63,305 nt of DNA from Novosphingobium beihaiense (GCF_022832375.1 NZ_JALHLG010000023.1:1-63305); one strand, 5' to 3'. Positions 1 through 9,210 are shown, counted from the stretch's first letter. Notes: generated from the sequence alone by a model not told the origin. Program-made: numbers and translations.

Positions 1-36
1 TTTCGCAGGCCCGCATGGGCTGAATCCCCACAGTCC

Positions 37-840
37 CTAGCCAACGATGTGGAAGAATATCTTCACATGCACGATGGCCTGCGTCCCCGCAGGCAGCATG
101 GGAAGCGGGTCCAGCGCATCCACCTTGCGCGCGACGCGGCGGATTTCGCGATCCAACACGCTGTGGCCGGTGGATTGCTCAATGCCCCAGCTCAGCACCT
201 TGCCTTCGCGCGTCACCACCACGCGCAGCCTGCCCATGCCTTCCTGCTGGTTGTCCAGCGCGCTTTGCGGATAGCGGATCAGGCTGGAATAGATGGCGGT
301 GGAGACTTCGTCGTACTGAACCCCCGCGTCCACGGGGGCCTGGCGCGGCGGGGGCGGTGGCTTGATATCGACGCCCTCACCCGATCCGGTGCCGATGCCG
401 CGCCCCATGCCCCCGCCGATACCGCCGCCCATGCCGCCGCCGAAGCCCGCGCCATAGCCGGCCGGCGGCGGCCCTTCTGTGCGCACGGCCGGCGCGCCTT
501 CCACCGGTTCGATGAATTCGGGCGGTACGACGGGAGGCATGGGCTTGGCCGTCTCCTTGAGCGGTTCCGGCGAAGCGATGGCCCCGCCCGCGCCGCCACC
601 GCCTGCGCCCTCTTTCTGTTCAAGCAGCGGCGGCGGGGCGCTGGCGCCCATGTCCAGTTCTATCGCCAGTTCGGGACGATCCATGAACTGATCCCGATTA
701 ACCGCCACGGCCAGCGCAACGCCCAGCGCCAGGCCGATATGGAGCACACTGGCACCCAGCGCGCCCGCGCCCCATTCGCCGCGATGCCAGGGCCCATGCC
801 CGGCACTTGCCCAGCCCTGAGACGATGCCGCGATGCCCAT
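37..840 (-). CDS. tonB: TonB-family energy transducer
   Basis: TonB links the ExbB-ExbD proton motor of the inner membrane to outer-membrane receptors. The sequence shows one N-terminal membrane segment (about residues 27-45, LGASVLHIGLALGVALAV), a proline-rich periplasmic stretch (PPVVPPEFIEPVE, later KPPPPPRQAP), a glycine-rich run of GGGMGGG type, and a C-terminal TonB_C domain (RYPQSALDNQQEGMGRLRVV to the end). The start is taken at the ATG at 840, preceded by GGGGTGG. A TTG at 855 overlapping the exbD stop is an alternative. It follows exbD directly on the same strand and is the last gene of the exbB-exbD-tonB operon. The glycine-rich insert is longer than in classical TonB. Confidence 0.88.
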   Translation of the reverse strand: MGIAASSQGWASAGHGPWHRGEWGAGALGASVLHIGLALGVALAVAVNRDQFMDRPELAIELDMGASAPPPLLEQKEGAGGGGAGGAIASPEPLKETAKPMPPVVPPEFIEPVEGAPAVRTEGPPPAGYGAGFGGGMGGGIGGGMGRGIGTGSGEGVDIKPPPPPRQAPVDAGVQYDEVSTAIYSSLIRYPQSALDNQQEGMGRLRVVVTREGKVLSWGIEQSTGHSVLDREIRRVARKVDALDPLPMLPAGTQAIVHVKIFFHIVG

Positions 841-851
841 ATCCACCCCGC

Positions 852-1280
852 TCAATTCGCCACTTTTTCCAGACTGACCAGCGCCACGCGCCGGAAGCCC
901 GCCGTGCGCAGCACATCGAGCAGGTTCATAAGATCCCCATAGGCCACCAAGCGATCGCCGCGCACGAAGATCCGCGTATCGGTCTTGCCGCCGGTGGCAT
1001 CATAAAGCACCCGGCCGAAGTCATCCGATGTCGTCGCCGTGTCCCCCACACTGACCGTCAGATCGCGCGACAAGGTGACGTAGACCGGCTTTTGCGGGCG
1101 GTTCTGCGGAGGGGCTGCCGCAGTCGGCAAGTCCACCTTGATATCCACGGTCGAAAGCGGCGCGGCCACCATGAAGATGATCAGCAACACCAGCATGACG
1201 TCGATGAACGGCGTCACGTTGATCTCGTGCATTTCGCTGAAATCACCGGTTTCCGCGCCGCTGCCAAGGCTCATGGCCAT
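852..1280 (-). CDS. exbD: Biopolymer transport protein ExbD
   Basis: This 142-residue protein has the ExbD/TolR layout: a short cytoplasmic N-terminus, one membrane helix (INVTPFIDVMLVLLIIFMVA) and a periplasmic domain. The Asp in PFIDVMLVLL is the position known in the family to carry protons. It forms the ExbB-ExbD motor in the inner membrane that powers TonB. The ATG at 1280 has an AGGAGG box six bases upstream. The stop codon touches the start region of tonB, so the two are likely translationally coupled. TolR is the main alternative, but the adjacent TonB gene favours ExbD. Confidence 0.93.
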   Translation of the reverse strand: MAMSLGSGAETGDFSEMHEINVTPFIDVMLVLLIIFMVAAPLSTVDIKVDLPTAAAPPQNRPQKPVYVTLSRDLTVSVGDTATTSDDFGRVLYDATGGKTDTRIFVRGDRLVAYGDLMNLLDVLRTAGFRRVALVSLEKVAN

Positions 1281-1292
1281 GTCCGGTCCTCC

Positions 1293-2051
1293 TCAGAGCT
1301 GATAGGCGGGGGTACGGTCTGCATCCCCGCTGGCGGCAAGGCCCGCTTCGGCGTTGGCTGCAGCAGCGGGCTCTGCCCTGGACAGCAGCTCCACCTCGCG
1401 CGAGGTCAGGCGGATCACCATCGCGCCCGCATCGCCCACCAGCGCCTTGTTGCCGCCCACGCCGCGCGTCAGATGGTTGTAGATCATGACCGCCGGGATC
1501 GCCGCGATCAGCCCGCAGGCCGTGGCCAGCAGCGCCTCGGCAATGCCCGGCGCCACGACGGCCAGATTGGTCGTGTGCGTCTTGGCGATGCCGACGAAGC
1601 TGTTCATGATCCCCCAGACCGTGCCGAACAGGCCCACGAAAGGCGCGGTGGCCCCGATCGTCGCCACTGTGCCCACACCCACGCCCGACCGCCGCGTATA
1701 GGCGGCAACGATCCGCTCCAGCCCAACGGCAACGCGGGCCTCCGCCTGATCGAGAATTCCGGCCTGCGCGGATGCGGCCAGTTCACCGCGCGCATCGGTG
1801 ACAAGGTCGGAAGCCGCCGCCGAAGGCAAGGTTTCCGGGACAGCGCCCAGCCGGGGCGCGGCATGAAGGGCCGTAATGGAATCGCGCAGCCGCTGTTCGC
1901 TCCGCCGCAGTTCCAATGACTTCGCGAAAAGGATCGTCCATGTCACCAGCGAGGCGAACACAAGCGCCCCCATCACGATCTGGACTATCGGGTCCGCCCC
2001 CAGGAACATGCCCCAGGGCGAAAGCGCGGTTTCACCAAAGTCTTCATTCAT
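1293..2051 (-). CDS. exbB: MotA/TolQ/ExbB proton channel protein
   Basis: This is the proton-channel subunit of the TonB-energising complex, about 252 residues with three predicted membrane segments. The first spans [20 protein letters not shown]; the two distal ones hold the family signature ([20 protein letters not shown], then [13 protein letters not shown]). The start is set at the ATG at 2051 because AGGAGG lies just upstream; an in-frame ATG at 2114 would add 21 unlikely residues. It is the first gene of an operon with exbD and tonB. The AT-rich leader (2052-2338) should carry the promoter, and an iron-responsive regulator would be expected, but no Fur box could be defined. Confidence 0.92.
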   Translation of the reverse strand: MNEDFGETALSPWGMFLGADPIVQIVMGALVFASLVTWTILFAKSLELRRSEQRLRDSITALHAAPRLGAVPETLPSAAASDLVTDARGELAASAQAGILDQAEARVAVGLERIVAAYTRRSGVGVGTVATIGATAPFVGLFGTVWGIMNSFVGIAKTHTTNLAVVAPGIAEALLATACGLIAAIPAVMIYNHLTRGVGGNKALVGDAGAMVIRLTSREVELLSRAEPAAAANAEAGLAASGDADRTPAYQL

Positions 2052-2338
2052 CGTTTCGTTGCCTCCTGCCCGTGCAGCCAAGTCAGCGGCTTTCCGGAGA
2101 AGCATCGTATACAAACGTACTAGAAGTAAATTTGATGATCGTCAGAAATATGGCAGTCAACTAAAGTTCACGGATCTGAAATATATACAATATCTCCGAC
2201 ACCATCCAAAGAATGCAAGTCATTCGCACCCCGCGTTTTTTGGAATCATAGCCCCATTTGCAAGTTTCTCCGGCGCAGCGCCTTGAAGGCACCACCCCGG
2301 ATCACGCACCTGCCTTCAGCCCCCATGGCCAGGCCGAA
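2052..2338. other. Intergenic region upstream of exbB
   Basis: This AT-rich gap separates the divergent-side leader of exbB from the end of the pseudouridine synthase gene. On the minus strand a TTGACT (2155-2160) with a weak CATCAA about 17 bases later could be the exbB promoter. No convincing Fur-type palindrome or open reading frame was seen. Confidence 0.4.
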
Positions 2339-2902
2339 TCAGGGCAGACGGCCTGTCACGGCCCGCTCCTGCCATGTGCCCGGCGCCATCCCGTCGAGCG
2401 TCCAGCTGCCGATGCGCCAGCGGACCAGCCGCAGCGTCGGATGCCCCACGGCGGCGGTCATGCGGCGGACCTGACGGTTGCGCCCTTCGCGGATGGTGAG
2501 TTCGATCCAGCAGTCGGGAACCGACTTGCGGAAACGCACCGGCGGATTGCGCGGCCACAGCTCCGGCGCGTCGATACGGCGCACTTCGGCCGGGCGCGTC
2601 ATGCCGTCCTTCAGCGTGACGCCCTTGCGCAGCGCGGCGAGCGCGGCTTCGTCCGGCTCGCCTTCCACTTGCACCAGATAGGTCTTGGGCAGCTTGAACT
2701 TCGGATCGGCAATCCGCGCCTGCAGACCGCCGTCGTCCGTGAGCAGCAGTAGCCCCTCGCTGTCGCGGTCAAGCCGCCCGGCAGGATAGACGCCGGGAAC
2801 ATCGATAAAGTCCGAAAGCGTCGCGCGCGGGCTGGGCGATTTCGCATCGGTGAACTGCGAAAGCACTTCATAAGGCTTGTTGAAGAGGATCAGGCGCGCC
2901 AT
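2339..2902 (-). CDS. rluE: rRNA pseudouridine synthase, RsuA/RluE type
   Basis: This enzyme isomerises a uridine of rRNA to pseudouridine. The RsuA-family catalytic motif [17 protein letters not shown] is intact, with the Asp after GRL as nucleophile, and [11 protein letters not shown] near the C-terminus is the second family signature. There is no N-terminal S4 domain: the protein opens directly with [16 protein letters not shown]. This matches the short RluE branch (23S rRNA U2457 in E. coli) rather than RsuA or RluB. The ATG at 2902 is preferred to a GTG at 2923 because the shorter form starts where the family does. It stands alone, with no operon partner. Confidence 0.85.
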   Translation of the reverse strand: MARLILFNKPYEVLSQFTDAKSPSPRATLSDFIDVPGVYPAGRLDRDSEGLLLLTDDGGLQARIADPKFKLPKTYLVQVEGEPDEAALAALRKGVTLKDGMTRPAEVRRIDAPELWPRNPPVRFRKSVPDCWIELTIREGRNRQVRRMTAAVGHPTLRLVRWRIGSWTLDGMAPGTWQERAVTGRLP

Positions 2903-3004
2903 CGGCTCAGCCCTAGCCACCACGCCCGGTTAGCGCACCTGCAAAATGGCATACACCGGAACAATGCCCGCCTTCGTGCACTAGGCAACACAGGAGGTGC
3001 GACC

Positions 3005-4315
3005 ATGCTTGCCAGCCTGCGTTCGAACTGGCTCTCGATCCGTGCCAGCTATTGGTTCTATCCCGCGCTCTTCGCGCTGGCCGCGCTGGCATTGGCCACG
3101 GCGCTGATCCACATCGACCGCCTCGGCGCGTCGGACTGGCTGAGCCGCTCGCACTGGATTGTTCCCGCCCAGCCGGAAGGGGCGAGCAACATTCTGACCG
3201 TGCTCTCCAGCGCGATGATCGGGGTGGCCGCGACCGTCTTCTCGATCACCATCGCTGCCGTTGCCTATGCCAGCGGCAACTACGGGCCGCGGCTGCTGAC
3301 CAATTTCATGGAAGACAGGGGCAACCAGCTCAGCCTCGCCATGTTCATCGGCACCTTCGTCTATTCCATTACCGTGCTGCGCGCGGTGCGGACGGGAGAC
3401 GAAACGCCCGGCGCCGCAGCCGCGGTGCATGGCGTTTTCGTGCCGCAGCTGTCGCTGCTGGTGGCCTACGCGCTGATGATCGCCTCGGTCGGCGTGCTGG
3501 TCTATTTCCTCCACCACATCCCCGCGAGCATCCGCATCAACACCGTGCTCGAAAACATCGGCACGCGCCTGTTGCACGAAATCACGCACCGCTTCCCCGA
3601 AATGGGCGAGACGGACCCGCCGGTGCGCACGGTGGCGCGCGGCGGCTGGATCAGCTCCCATCACACCGGCTACGTGCGGCTGATCGAACTGGGCGCGCTG
3701 GCCGAGGCGGCGCGCAAGCACAAGGTGACAGTAGGCCTTGCCGTGCGCCCCGGCGACTTCGTCTATCCCGGCGCACCACTCGCGCGGGCGGACACCGATC
3801 CCGTGCCGGACGATGTCGCCCACGCGGTGCGCGAAACCTTTGCCATCGGCGCCACCCGGACACCCAAGATGGACCTGGAATTCTCCATCGACGAACTGGT
3901 GGAGATCGCGCTGCGGGCCCTCTCGCCGGGGATCAACGATCCCTTCACAGCGATTACCGCGACTCACTGGCTGGGGGCGGCAACGGCGGAACTGGGGCGG
4001 CGCGATCTCGGGGCGGAAAGCTGGAACAGCGATGGGGCGGATTGCCCCGTTGCCCCGCTGCAGAGCGATTTCGCGCATTTCCTCGAACGGGGCTTCGCTG
4101 CCGCGCGCGGGGCTCTGGCCAGCAACCGGCTATCCGCGCTGGTGGCGCTGGAAACGCTGGCCAAGGCCGCCGGGCAAGTGCGCGGCAGCCACCGCCGCGC
4201 CCTGATCGAGCGCGAGGTGCGGCTGCTCGCGCAGCAGGCGGAGGAACACCTCACCGGCCCGGATATCGCCGACGTGCGCCAGCGCCACGACGCGATCCGG
4301 GCCGGGTGGTCCTGA
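3005..4315 (+). CDS. DUF2254 membrane protein
   Basis: This 436-residue protein has four membrane segments in its first ~160 residues (YPALFALAALALATALI; VLSSAMIGVAATVFSITIAA; LAMFIGTFVYSI; LLVAYALMIASVGVLVYF) and a large soluble C-terminal region. It matches the DUF2254 family, whose function is not established. The start codon has a near-perfect AGGAGG eight bases upstream. It is transcribed toward the terC-like gene and ends 9 bp from that gene's stop, so the pair is convergent and not an operon. Confidence 0.85.
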   Translation: MLASLRSNWLSIRASYWFYPALFALAALALATALIHIDRLGASDWLSRSHWIVPAQPEGASNILTVLSSAMIGVAATVFSITIAAVAYASGNYGPRLLTNFMEDRGNQLSLAMFIGTFVYSITVLRAVRTGDETPGAAAAVHGVFVPQLSLLVAYALMIASVGVLVYFLHHIPASIRINTVLENIGTRLLHEITHRFPEMGETDPPVRTVARGGWISSHHTGYVRLIELGALAEAARKHKVTVGLAVRPGDFVYPGAPLARADTDPVPDDVAHAVRETFAIGATRTPKMDLEFSIDELVEIALRALSPGINDPFTAITATHWLGAATAELGRRDLGAESWNSDGADCPVAPLQSDFAHFLERGFAAARGALASNRLSALVALETLAKAAGQVRGSHRRALIEREVRLLAQQAEEHLTGPDIADVRQRHDAIRAGWS

Positions 4316-4324
4316 CGCGCAGGC

Positions 4325-5305
4325 TCAGGCTCCGGCCTGCGCCTCGCCCCGGGTCTTCCATAGCGACCAGCCCACACCGCCCGCGATCAGCGCCAGAGTC
4401 ACGCCCAGGCTGATCAGCGGCGGGAACTTGGCGCCGCCCAGCGCGAAGTCGGCGATCAGGATCTTGCCGCCGATGAACACCAGCACCAGCGCCAGCGCGT
4501 ACTTGAGGTAGTGGAAACGGTGCACCATCGCCGCCAGCGCGAAATAGAGCGCGCGCAGGCCCAGGATCGCCATGATGTTTGAGGTGTAGACAATGAAAGT
4601 ATCGGTCGTGATCGAGAAGATCGCCGGCACCGAATCCACCGCGAAGACGAGATCGGCGAGATTGATCACCACCAGCGCCAGGAACAGCGGCGTCGCGGCG
4701 CGCACCATGCGGCCCGAAGCATCGGGTTCCTTGACGAAGAAGTGCGCCCCGTGATGGGCTTTCGTCACCCGCATGTGGCGCGAAATCCAATGGATCACGG
4801 GGTTGTTGCCGATATCGGGATCATGATCGGCGGAAACCAGCATCTTCACCCCGGTCGCGATCAGGAACGCGGCGAACAGGTACATCACCCAATAGGCCTG
4901 CGCGATCAGCGCCGCCCCGCCCGCAATCATCAGCGCGCGCAGCACGATCACCGCCAGAATACCCCAGAGCAAGGCGCGGTACTGGTATTTGGGCGCGATC
5001 GCGAAGAAGCCGAAGATCATCGAGATCACGAAGACATTGTCGATCGAGAGGGCCTTTTCGATGAAGTACCCGGTGAAGTACTCCATGCCCGAAGCACTGC
5101 CCTTGGCCCACCACACCCAGCCGCCGAACAACATGGCAACGGCGATGTAGAACAGGGACAGCTTGAGCGATTCGGATATGCCCATCTCGCGGTCCTCCTT
5201 GTGAAGGACGCCGAGATCGAAGGCGGTCAGCAACAATACGATGGCGGCAAAAGCCAGCCAGAACCAGGCCGGTGTGCCCAGCCAGCTTACGAAAAGAAAA
5301 TCCAT
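4325..5305 (-). CDS. TerC/Alx family integral membrane protein
   Basis: This is a 326-residue polytopic protein with about nine membrane helices. Acidic residues sit in helices, for example FDLGVLHKEDREMG near residue 30, the IDNVFVISMIFGFF signature, and a later ADLVFAVDSVPAIF repeat. These Asp-bearing repeats define TerC/Alx proteins, several of which export manganese or protect against metal and pH stress. The ATG at 5305 starts MDFLFVSWLGTPAWFW, as is usual. A long GC hairpin lies in the 88-bp leader, but no yybP-ykoY manganese riboswitch core could be recognised. The substrate is unknown here. Confidence 0.9.
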   Translation of the reverse strand: MDFLFVSWLGTPAWFWLAFAAIVLLLTAFDLGVLHKEDREMGISESLKLSLFYIAVAMLFGGWVWWAKGSASGMEYFTGYFIEKALSIDNVFVISMIFGFFAIAPKYQYRALLWGILAVIVLRALMIAGGAALIAQAYWVMYLFAAFLIATGVKMLVSADHDPDIGNNPVIHWISRHMRVTKAHHGAHFFVKEPDASGRMVRAATPLFLALVVINLADLVFAVDSVPAIFSITTDTFIVYTSNIMAILGLRALYFALAAMVHRFHYLKYALALVLVFIGGKILIADFALGGAKFPPLISLGVTLALIAGGVGWSLWKTRGEAQAGA

Positions 5306-5349
5306 GGGTCTTGCCTTGAAACAGAACGGCGAAACGAAGCGGCAGGTTT

Positions 5350-5387
5350 CGCCGGCGCGCGGAAGGGGGGAAGACCGCGCGCCGGCG
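5350..5387 (-). terminator. GC-rich hairpin between DUF465 gene and terC
   Basis: Perfect 13-bp inverted repeat (CGCCGGCGCGCGG at 5350-5362 and its complement at 5375-5387) with a 12-nt loop. It lies 6 bp after the stop of the small DUF465 gene and 45 bp before terC. No U-run follows, so it may be a Rho-dependent terminator element, an attenuating leader stem, or an mRNA stabiliser. Confidence 0.5.
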
Positions 5388-5393
5388 CCTGGG

Positions 5394-5579
5394 TCACAGG
5401 CTCATCGCTGCGGCTGCAGGGGGGTATAACAGCCGCGCCAGCCTGCCCCTGAGTTGCTGTTTCCGCCATCTCAGCCGGGCAATTTCCAGCGGGTCCGGCA
5501 CGCGTCTGGCTCTGGCCCTTGCCAGCAGGGCATCCAGCTTCTGGTGCAGTTCAAGCAATCGGAACGTGCGATCGTTCAT
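5394..5579 (-). CDS. Small DUF465 (YdcH-like) protein
   Basis: A 61-residue basic, helical protein, MNDRTFRLLELHQKLDALL and onward, ending in a proline/alanine tail. The LLELHQKLDALLARA helix and the Lys/Arg-rich second helix match DUF465/YdcH, a family of small alpha-hairpin proteins of unknown function common in proteobacteria. The start at 5579 is fixed by AGGGA at suitable distance; a longer frame reaching 5750 has no family similarity. It lies just upstream of terC on the same strand, separated by a strong hairpin. Confidence 0.7.
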   Translation of the reverse strand: MNDRTFRLLELHQKLDALLARARARRVPDPLEIARLRWRKQQLRGRLARLLYPPAAAAMSL

Positions 5580-5828
5580 ATCAATTTCCCTGTCGAACGG
5601 GGTTGGTTCGATCGGGAGAGACAATGCCTGCCCGCGCCAATGGCCTGGGCCTTCATGGATCCTTTGATAACAACGGCCGGATCCAGCATCGGTACTCACC
5701 CGATGCGGTCCGACATCACGCGCCGCGCCAGTTCCAAAGAACTCTTGCAACGCGCCAGAGGGGCCCGGCCCGCATCACCCTTTTAAGATAAAATCGTTCC
5801 AATTTCAAGTCCCGCGATTCCAGCCGCA

Positions 5829-5870
5829 TTGACCATTTGCCCGAATATGATATTAAAGTGATATCACTTT
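5829..5870 (+). promoter_or_regulatory. Promoter with palindromic operator for the SPFH operon
   Basis: A perfect 16-bp palindrome, AAAGTGATATCACTTT (5855-5870), sits just before the AGGAGG box of the SPFH gene. A second TGATAT (5848-5853) lies 11 bp, one helical turn, upstream of the TGATAT in the palindrome (5859-5864). A TTGACC (5829-5834) and a TATTAA (5851-5856) at 16-bp spacing can be read as -35 and -10, so the palindrome would cover the -10/+1 region. The ribbon-helix-helix protein encoded two genes along is the natural candidate binder. Confidence 0.6.
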
Positions 5871-5884
5871 TAGGAGGCACTTCG

Positions 5885-6793
5885 ATGTCCGACGCCCACA
5901 GGCCCATCAATTCCAGCCGGGAGCAGGCCGCCGCCAGCATGAGCGGCTATGTCATGCTGATCGCGTTCGTGGCGCTGCTGATCGCCGTCGCCTTCAGCAT
6001 CGTGCGCATGGCCGGAAGCGATCCGGACGACGCCGCCGTATTCGGCTTTCTGGCTTTCGTGATTCCCGCCGTACTGCTGCTGGTGCTGATCGCCGCAGGT
6101 TTCTACATGATCCAGCCCAATCAGGCCGCCGCGATCACGCTGTTCGGCAGCTATCGCGGCACCGACCGCACGACCGGCCTGCGCTGGATCTGGCCCTGGA
6201 TGATGAAGACCAAGATATCCGTGCGAACCAACAACATCCTGTCCGACAAGCTCAAGGTGAACGACTTGCGCGGCAATCCGATCGAGATCGCCACCAATGT
6301 AGTGTGGCGCGTCGCCGATACCGCGCAGGCGCTCTACGACGTGGACGATTACAAGGCTTTCGTCGACGTGCAGATCGAGGCGGCGGTGCGCTCGATCGGT
6401 TCGCGCTATCCCTACGATGGCGAGGATGAGGACGTCACTCTGCGCGGCAGCCATGCCGAAGTGAACACGCAGCTGCGCGAGGAACTGATTGCACGCCTGC
6501 AGGTGGCGGGCGTCACGGTGGACGAATGCGGCCTCACGCACTTGGCCTATGCGCCCGAGATCGCCGGGGCCATGCTGCGCCGCCAGCAGGCCGAAGCGGT
6601 CATCGCCGCGCGCACCAAACTGGTGGAAGGCGCCGTCTCCATGGTGGAAATGGCGCTCGATCATCTCTCTGAAAAGAACGTGGTCGAACTCGACGACGAA
6701 CGCCGCGCGGCGATGGTTTCCAACCTGATGGTGGTGCTGTGCGGTGAGCGCGATACCCAGCCCGTCGTCAACACCGGCACGCTGTACCAATAA
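5885..6793 (+). CDS. SPFH/band-7 domain membrane protein
   Basis: A 302-residue SPFH protein. Two hydrophobic helices come first ([41 protein letters not shown]), then the band-7 core starting at [19 protein letters not shown], with the usual [20 protein letters not shown] segment and a charged helix ([23 protein letters not shown]). Such proteins oligomerise at the membrane and scaffold microdomains. The ATG at 5885 has AGGAGG seven bases upstream; an upstream ATG at 5837 lies inside the promoter and palindrome and is rejected. It heads a four-gene set with a ribbon-helix-helix protein, a membrane protein and a signal-peptide stub. Confidence 0.9.
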   Translation: MSDAHRPINSSREQAAASMSGYVMLIAFVALLIAVAFSIVRMAGSDPDDAAVFGFLAFVIPAVLLLVLIAAGFYMIQPNQAAAITLFGSYRGTDRTTGLRWIWPWMMKTKISVRTNNILSDKLKVNDLRGNPIEIATNVVWRVADTAQALYDVDDYKAFVDVQIEAAVRSIGSRYPYDGEDEDVTLRGSHAEVNTQLREELIARLQVAGVTVDECGLTHLAYAPEIAGAMLRRQQAEAVIAARTKLVEGAVSMVEMALDHLSEKNVVELDDERRAAMVSNLMVVLCGERDTQPVVNTGTLYQ

Positions 6794-6799
6794 GCCGCC

Positions 6800-7006
6800 A
6801 TGGCAAGCCCCGGCAAGAAGGCCTTTCCGCTCCGTCTCGATCCCGCGCTTTACAAGGCGCTGGAGCGAACGGCGGCGGCTGACTTCCGCTCGGTGAACGC
6901 ACAGGTCGAAGTGCTCCTGCGCGAGGCGCTGGCCAGGCGCGGGATCAGAGTGGAGTCCAGCGAACCGGCCCGCCGGGGACGCCCGCCACGCACGGAGAAC
7001 GAATAA
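6800..7006 (+). CDS. Arc-like ribbon-helix-helix DNA-binding protein
   Basis: A 68-residue basic protein with the Arc/MetJ fold pattern: a short strand KKAFPLRLDPALYKALE, then a helix-turn-helix pair (FRSVNAQVEVLLREALAR) and a disordered tail ending RRGRPPRTENE. KAFPLRLD and NAQVEVLLREAL are typical of Arc-family repressors. It starts 6 bp after the SPFH stop and overlaps the next start (TAATG). It is the likely autorepressor acting at the palindrome before the SPFH gene. An antitoxin role is possible in principle, but no toxin-like partner is visible. Confidence 0.8.
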   Translation: MASPGKKAFPLRLDPALYKALERTAAADFRSVNAQVEVLLREALARRGIRVESSEPARRGRPPRTENE

Positions 7007-7548
7007 TGCTGCACCTGTTTCTGAAAGAAGGCGACTGGTTCGCTCCCAAGCGCTTCGGCTACGGCGCAAGCTGGCCCATCGCCTGGCAGGGATGGGTTCT
7101 GCTGGCCGTCTACCTTGCAGCCGTGGGCGGAAGTGTCATGCTTGCAAAGGACGGGCATGCGGGAGGCCACATCGCGGCACTGGCCCTCATCCTGCTGTTG
7201 ACCGGCCTGTTCATGGCCGTGGCCGCCCGGCGCACGCGTGGTGGCTGGAAGTGGCGCTGGGGATACAAGACTCAGGACGCACCATCACGCACCCCGGCAA
7301 ACCGGCCTCGGCATGCGCATCGGGCGAAATCCCCTGATGCGGAAGAACGCGCCGTACCCGTCCGTCATTCGAAACTCCGGGACTATCTCTGGCTCGGTTG
7401 CTATTTCCTGGCGCTGGGGACCATCGCCTTGCTTGACGGGATGCGGCAGCCTTTTGTCGAGGCGCACTTCTGGGCACTGATGGCCGCGCTCCACGTCTTG
7501 GCATTCGCTCTGTCACCGGCGCGGCGCGGCATCGCGCGCCGTCATTGA
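7006..7548 (+). CDS. Predicted membrane protein of the SPFH operon
   Basis: A 180-residue protein with four hydrophobic segments (WPIAWQGWVLLAVYLAAVGGSV; IAALALILLLTGLFMAVA; YLWLGCYFLALGTIALLDG; FWALMAALHVLAFALS) and a basic loop (AARRTRGGWKWRWGYKTQD). No enzyme motif was recognised. Its start overlaps the stop of the ribbon-helix-helix gene, which indicates coupling and a shared function with the SPFH protein, probably at the inner membrane. The family is unknown to me. Confidence 0.7.
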   Translation: MLHLFLKEGDWFAPKRFGYGASWPIAWQGWVLLAVYLAAVGGSVMLAKDGHAGGHIAALALILLLTGLFMAVAARRTRGGWKWRWGYKTQDAPSRTPANRPRHAHRAKSPDAEERAVPVRHSKLRDYLWLGCYFLALGTIALLDGMRQPFVEAHFWALMAALHVLAFALSPARRGIARRH

Positions 7549-7559
7549 AAGGCCCCGGC

Positions 7560-7646
7560 ATGCGCACTGCAATCGCAGCCCTGGCCATGCTTGTACTGGC
7601 ATTACCGGCGCAGGCACGAGCCGAGCCGGAAGCCCCGCGCCGTTAA
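7560..7646 (+). pseudogene. 28-residue signal-peptide stub
   Basis: The frame ATG at 7560 to TAA at 7644-7646 encodes MRTAIAALAMLVLALPAQA followed by RAEPEAPRR. The first 19 residues are a textbook Sec signal peptide ending in AQA, and an AAAGG lies 7-8 bases before the ATG. The frame begins 12 bp after the membrane protein in the same operon, so it looks like the 5' end of a secreted-protein gene whose body was lost. It could also be a genuine exported nonapeptide. The downstream arsenic genes are convergent and may mark the deletion joint. Confidence 0.5.
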
Positions 7647-7658
7647 ACGAATACCCGT

Positions 7659-8717
7659 TCAGGCAGCCGGAAAGCTGCCGCGCGTGCGATTGGCGAAGGC
7701 CACCAGCGACAGCATCACCGGCACTTCCACCAGCACGCCCACCACAGTGGCGAGCGCGGCGCCGCTGGAGAGGCCGAACAGGCCAATGGCGACAGCAACG
7801 GCCAGCTCGAAGAAATTGGACGTGCCGATGAGCGCGCAAGGCGCGGCGATGGCATGCGGCACTTTCCACGCCTTGGCCGAGGCATAGGCGATCGCGAAAA
7901 TGCCGTAGGACTGGATGATGATGGGAATCGCAATCAGCACGATCAGCAGCGGGTTCGCCACGATCGTGCCCGCCTGAAAGGCGAAGAGCAGAACCACCGT
8001 TGCCAGCAGGCCGATGATCGACCACGGTTTGAGCCGGGCGGTAAAGGCATCGACGGCGGCCTCGTCCCCGCCGTGGCGGGCCATGACCCGCCGCCTGGTA
8101 AAGGCCCCCGCCGCCAGCGGGATCACCACGTAGAGCACGACCGACAGCAGCAGCGTCTCCCACGGTACAACGATATCGGTCACGCCCAGCAGCAGGGCGA
8201 CGATGGGCGCGAAGGCGACGATCATCACCAGATCGTTCACCGAAACCTGCACCAGCGTGTAGGCCGGATCGCCCTTCGTCAGCTGAGACCAGACGAACAC
8301 CATGGCAGTGCACGGGGCAGCGCCCAGCAGGATCAGCCCGGCGATGTACTGATCCGCATCGTTGTCCAGAATCAGGCCCGAATAGAGATGGCCGAAGAAC
8401 AGCACCGCCAGAGCGGCCATGGTGAAAGGCTTGACCAGCCAGTTCACCACCAGCGTGATGATCAGCCCCTTCGGTTTGCGGCCGATGTCGCGCACACTGG
8501 CGAAATCGACGCCCACCATCATCGGGTAGATCATCGCCCAGATCAGCAAGGCCACGGCCAGATTGACCGAGGCATATTCAAGGCCCGCCAGCACGCCAAC
8601 CGATCCCGGCGCGGCAAGGCCCAGCGCGATCCCGGCCAGAATGGCCAGCAAGACCCAGAGCGAGAGATACCTTTCGAACACGCCGAGCGGCGAGACGGCA
8701 GCCGGTTGCTGAGACAT
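7659..8717 (-). CDS. acr3: Arsenite efflux permease, Acr3 family
   Basis: A 352-residue membrane protein with ten predicted helices. It carries the Acr3 signature [20 protein letters not shown] and the conserved helix [19 protein letters not shown], whose Cys is essential for arsenite transport in characterised Acr3 proteins. It exports As(III) across the inner membrane using the proton motive force. The ATG at 8717 is preferred because AGGAAAG lies upstream; a 26-residue longer frame would overlap the arsC end. It is the last gene of arsR-arsC-acr3. It belongs to the Acr3 branch and not to ArsB. Confidence 0.94.
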   Translation of the reverse strand: MSQQPAAVSPLGVFERYLSLWVLLAILAGIALGLAAPGSVGVLAGLEYASVNLAVALLIWAMIYPMMVGVDFASVRDIGRKPKGLIITLVVNWLVKPFTMAALAVLFFGHLYSGLILDNDADQYIAGLILLGAAPCTAMVFVWSQLTKGDPAYTLVQVSVNDLVMIVAFAPIVALLLGVTDIVVPWETLLLSVVLYVVIPLAAGAFTRRRVMARHGGDEAAVDAFTARLKPWSIIGLLATVVLLFAFQAGTIVANPLLIVLIAIPIIIQSYGIFAIAYASAKAWKVPHAIAAPCALIGTSNFFELAVAVAIGLFGLSSGAALATVVGVLVEVPVMLSLVAFANRTRGSFPAA

Positions 8718-8739
8718 GATCTTTCCTGTTTCCCCCTGA

Positions 8740-9168
8740 TCAGCCAATGCGTTGCCCATCGGCATCGGCGACTGGTTCGCCATCTTCCTTGGCAAAGGCG
8801 CCGCGCTGGACCGCCGGTATCAGATCGAGCACGGCCTCGGACGGGCGGCACAGCTTCACCCCCAGCGGCGAGACGACCAGCGGCCGGTTGATCAGCACCG
8901 GATGCGCCATCATCGCATCGATCAGCTGGGCATCGCTCAGCGCGGGATCGTCCAGCCCCAGTTCGGCGAACGGCGTGCCCTTTTCGCGCAGGAGCGCGCA
9001 CGGCGCGATCCCCGCCCGCGCGATCAGACTTTCGAGCATCGCGCGCGAAGGCGGGGTCTTGAGATATTCGATCACGTGCGGCTCGATCCCGGCATTGCGG
9101 ATCATGGCAAGCGCATTGCGCGAGGTTCCGCATTCGGGGTTGTGATAGATGACGATGTCCGTGCCCAT
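8740..9168 (-). CDS. arsC: Arsenate reductase, glutaredoxin-dependent
   Basis: A 142-residue ArsC of the E. coli plasmid R773 type. The catalytic Cys sits in [11 protein letters not shown]. The arsenate-binding arginines are in [26 protein letters not shown]. It reduces arsenate to arsenite for Acr3 to export. It lies between arsR and acr3 on the same strand with short gaps (22 and 42 bp). A C-terminal tail of about 20 residues ([20 protein letters not shown]) extends past the usual end. A paralogue lies at 34507-34851. Confidence 0.94.
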   Translation of the reverse strand: MGTDIVIYHNPECGTSRNALAMIRNAGIEPHVIEYLKTPPSRAMLESLIARAGIAPCALLREKGTPFAELGLDDPALSDAQLIDAMMAHPVLINRPLVVSPLGVKLCRPSEAVLDLIPAVQRGAFAKEDGEPVADADGQRIG

Positions 9169-9210
9169 GACCTGCCCTTTGCCCTGGCCTGTTCCGCCCT
9201 TTTGTCCGTT

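Noticed and set aside
5306..5453. yybP-ykoY manganese riboswitch before the terC-like gene
   Set aside because: GGCAAGACC precedes the ATG, as in that RNA, but the GGGGAGTAGC block and the CAACATAC block are absent.
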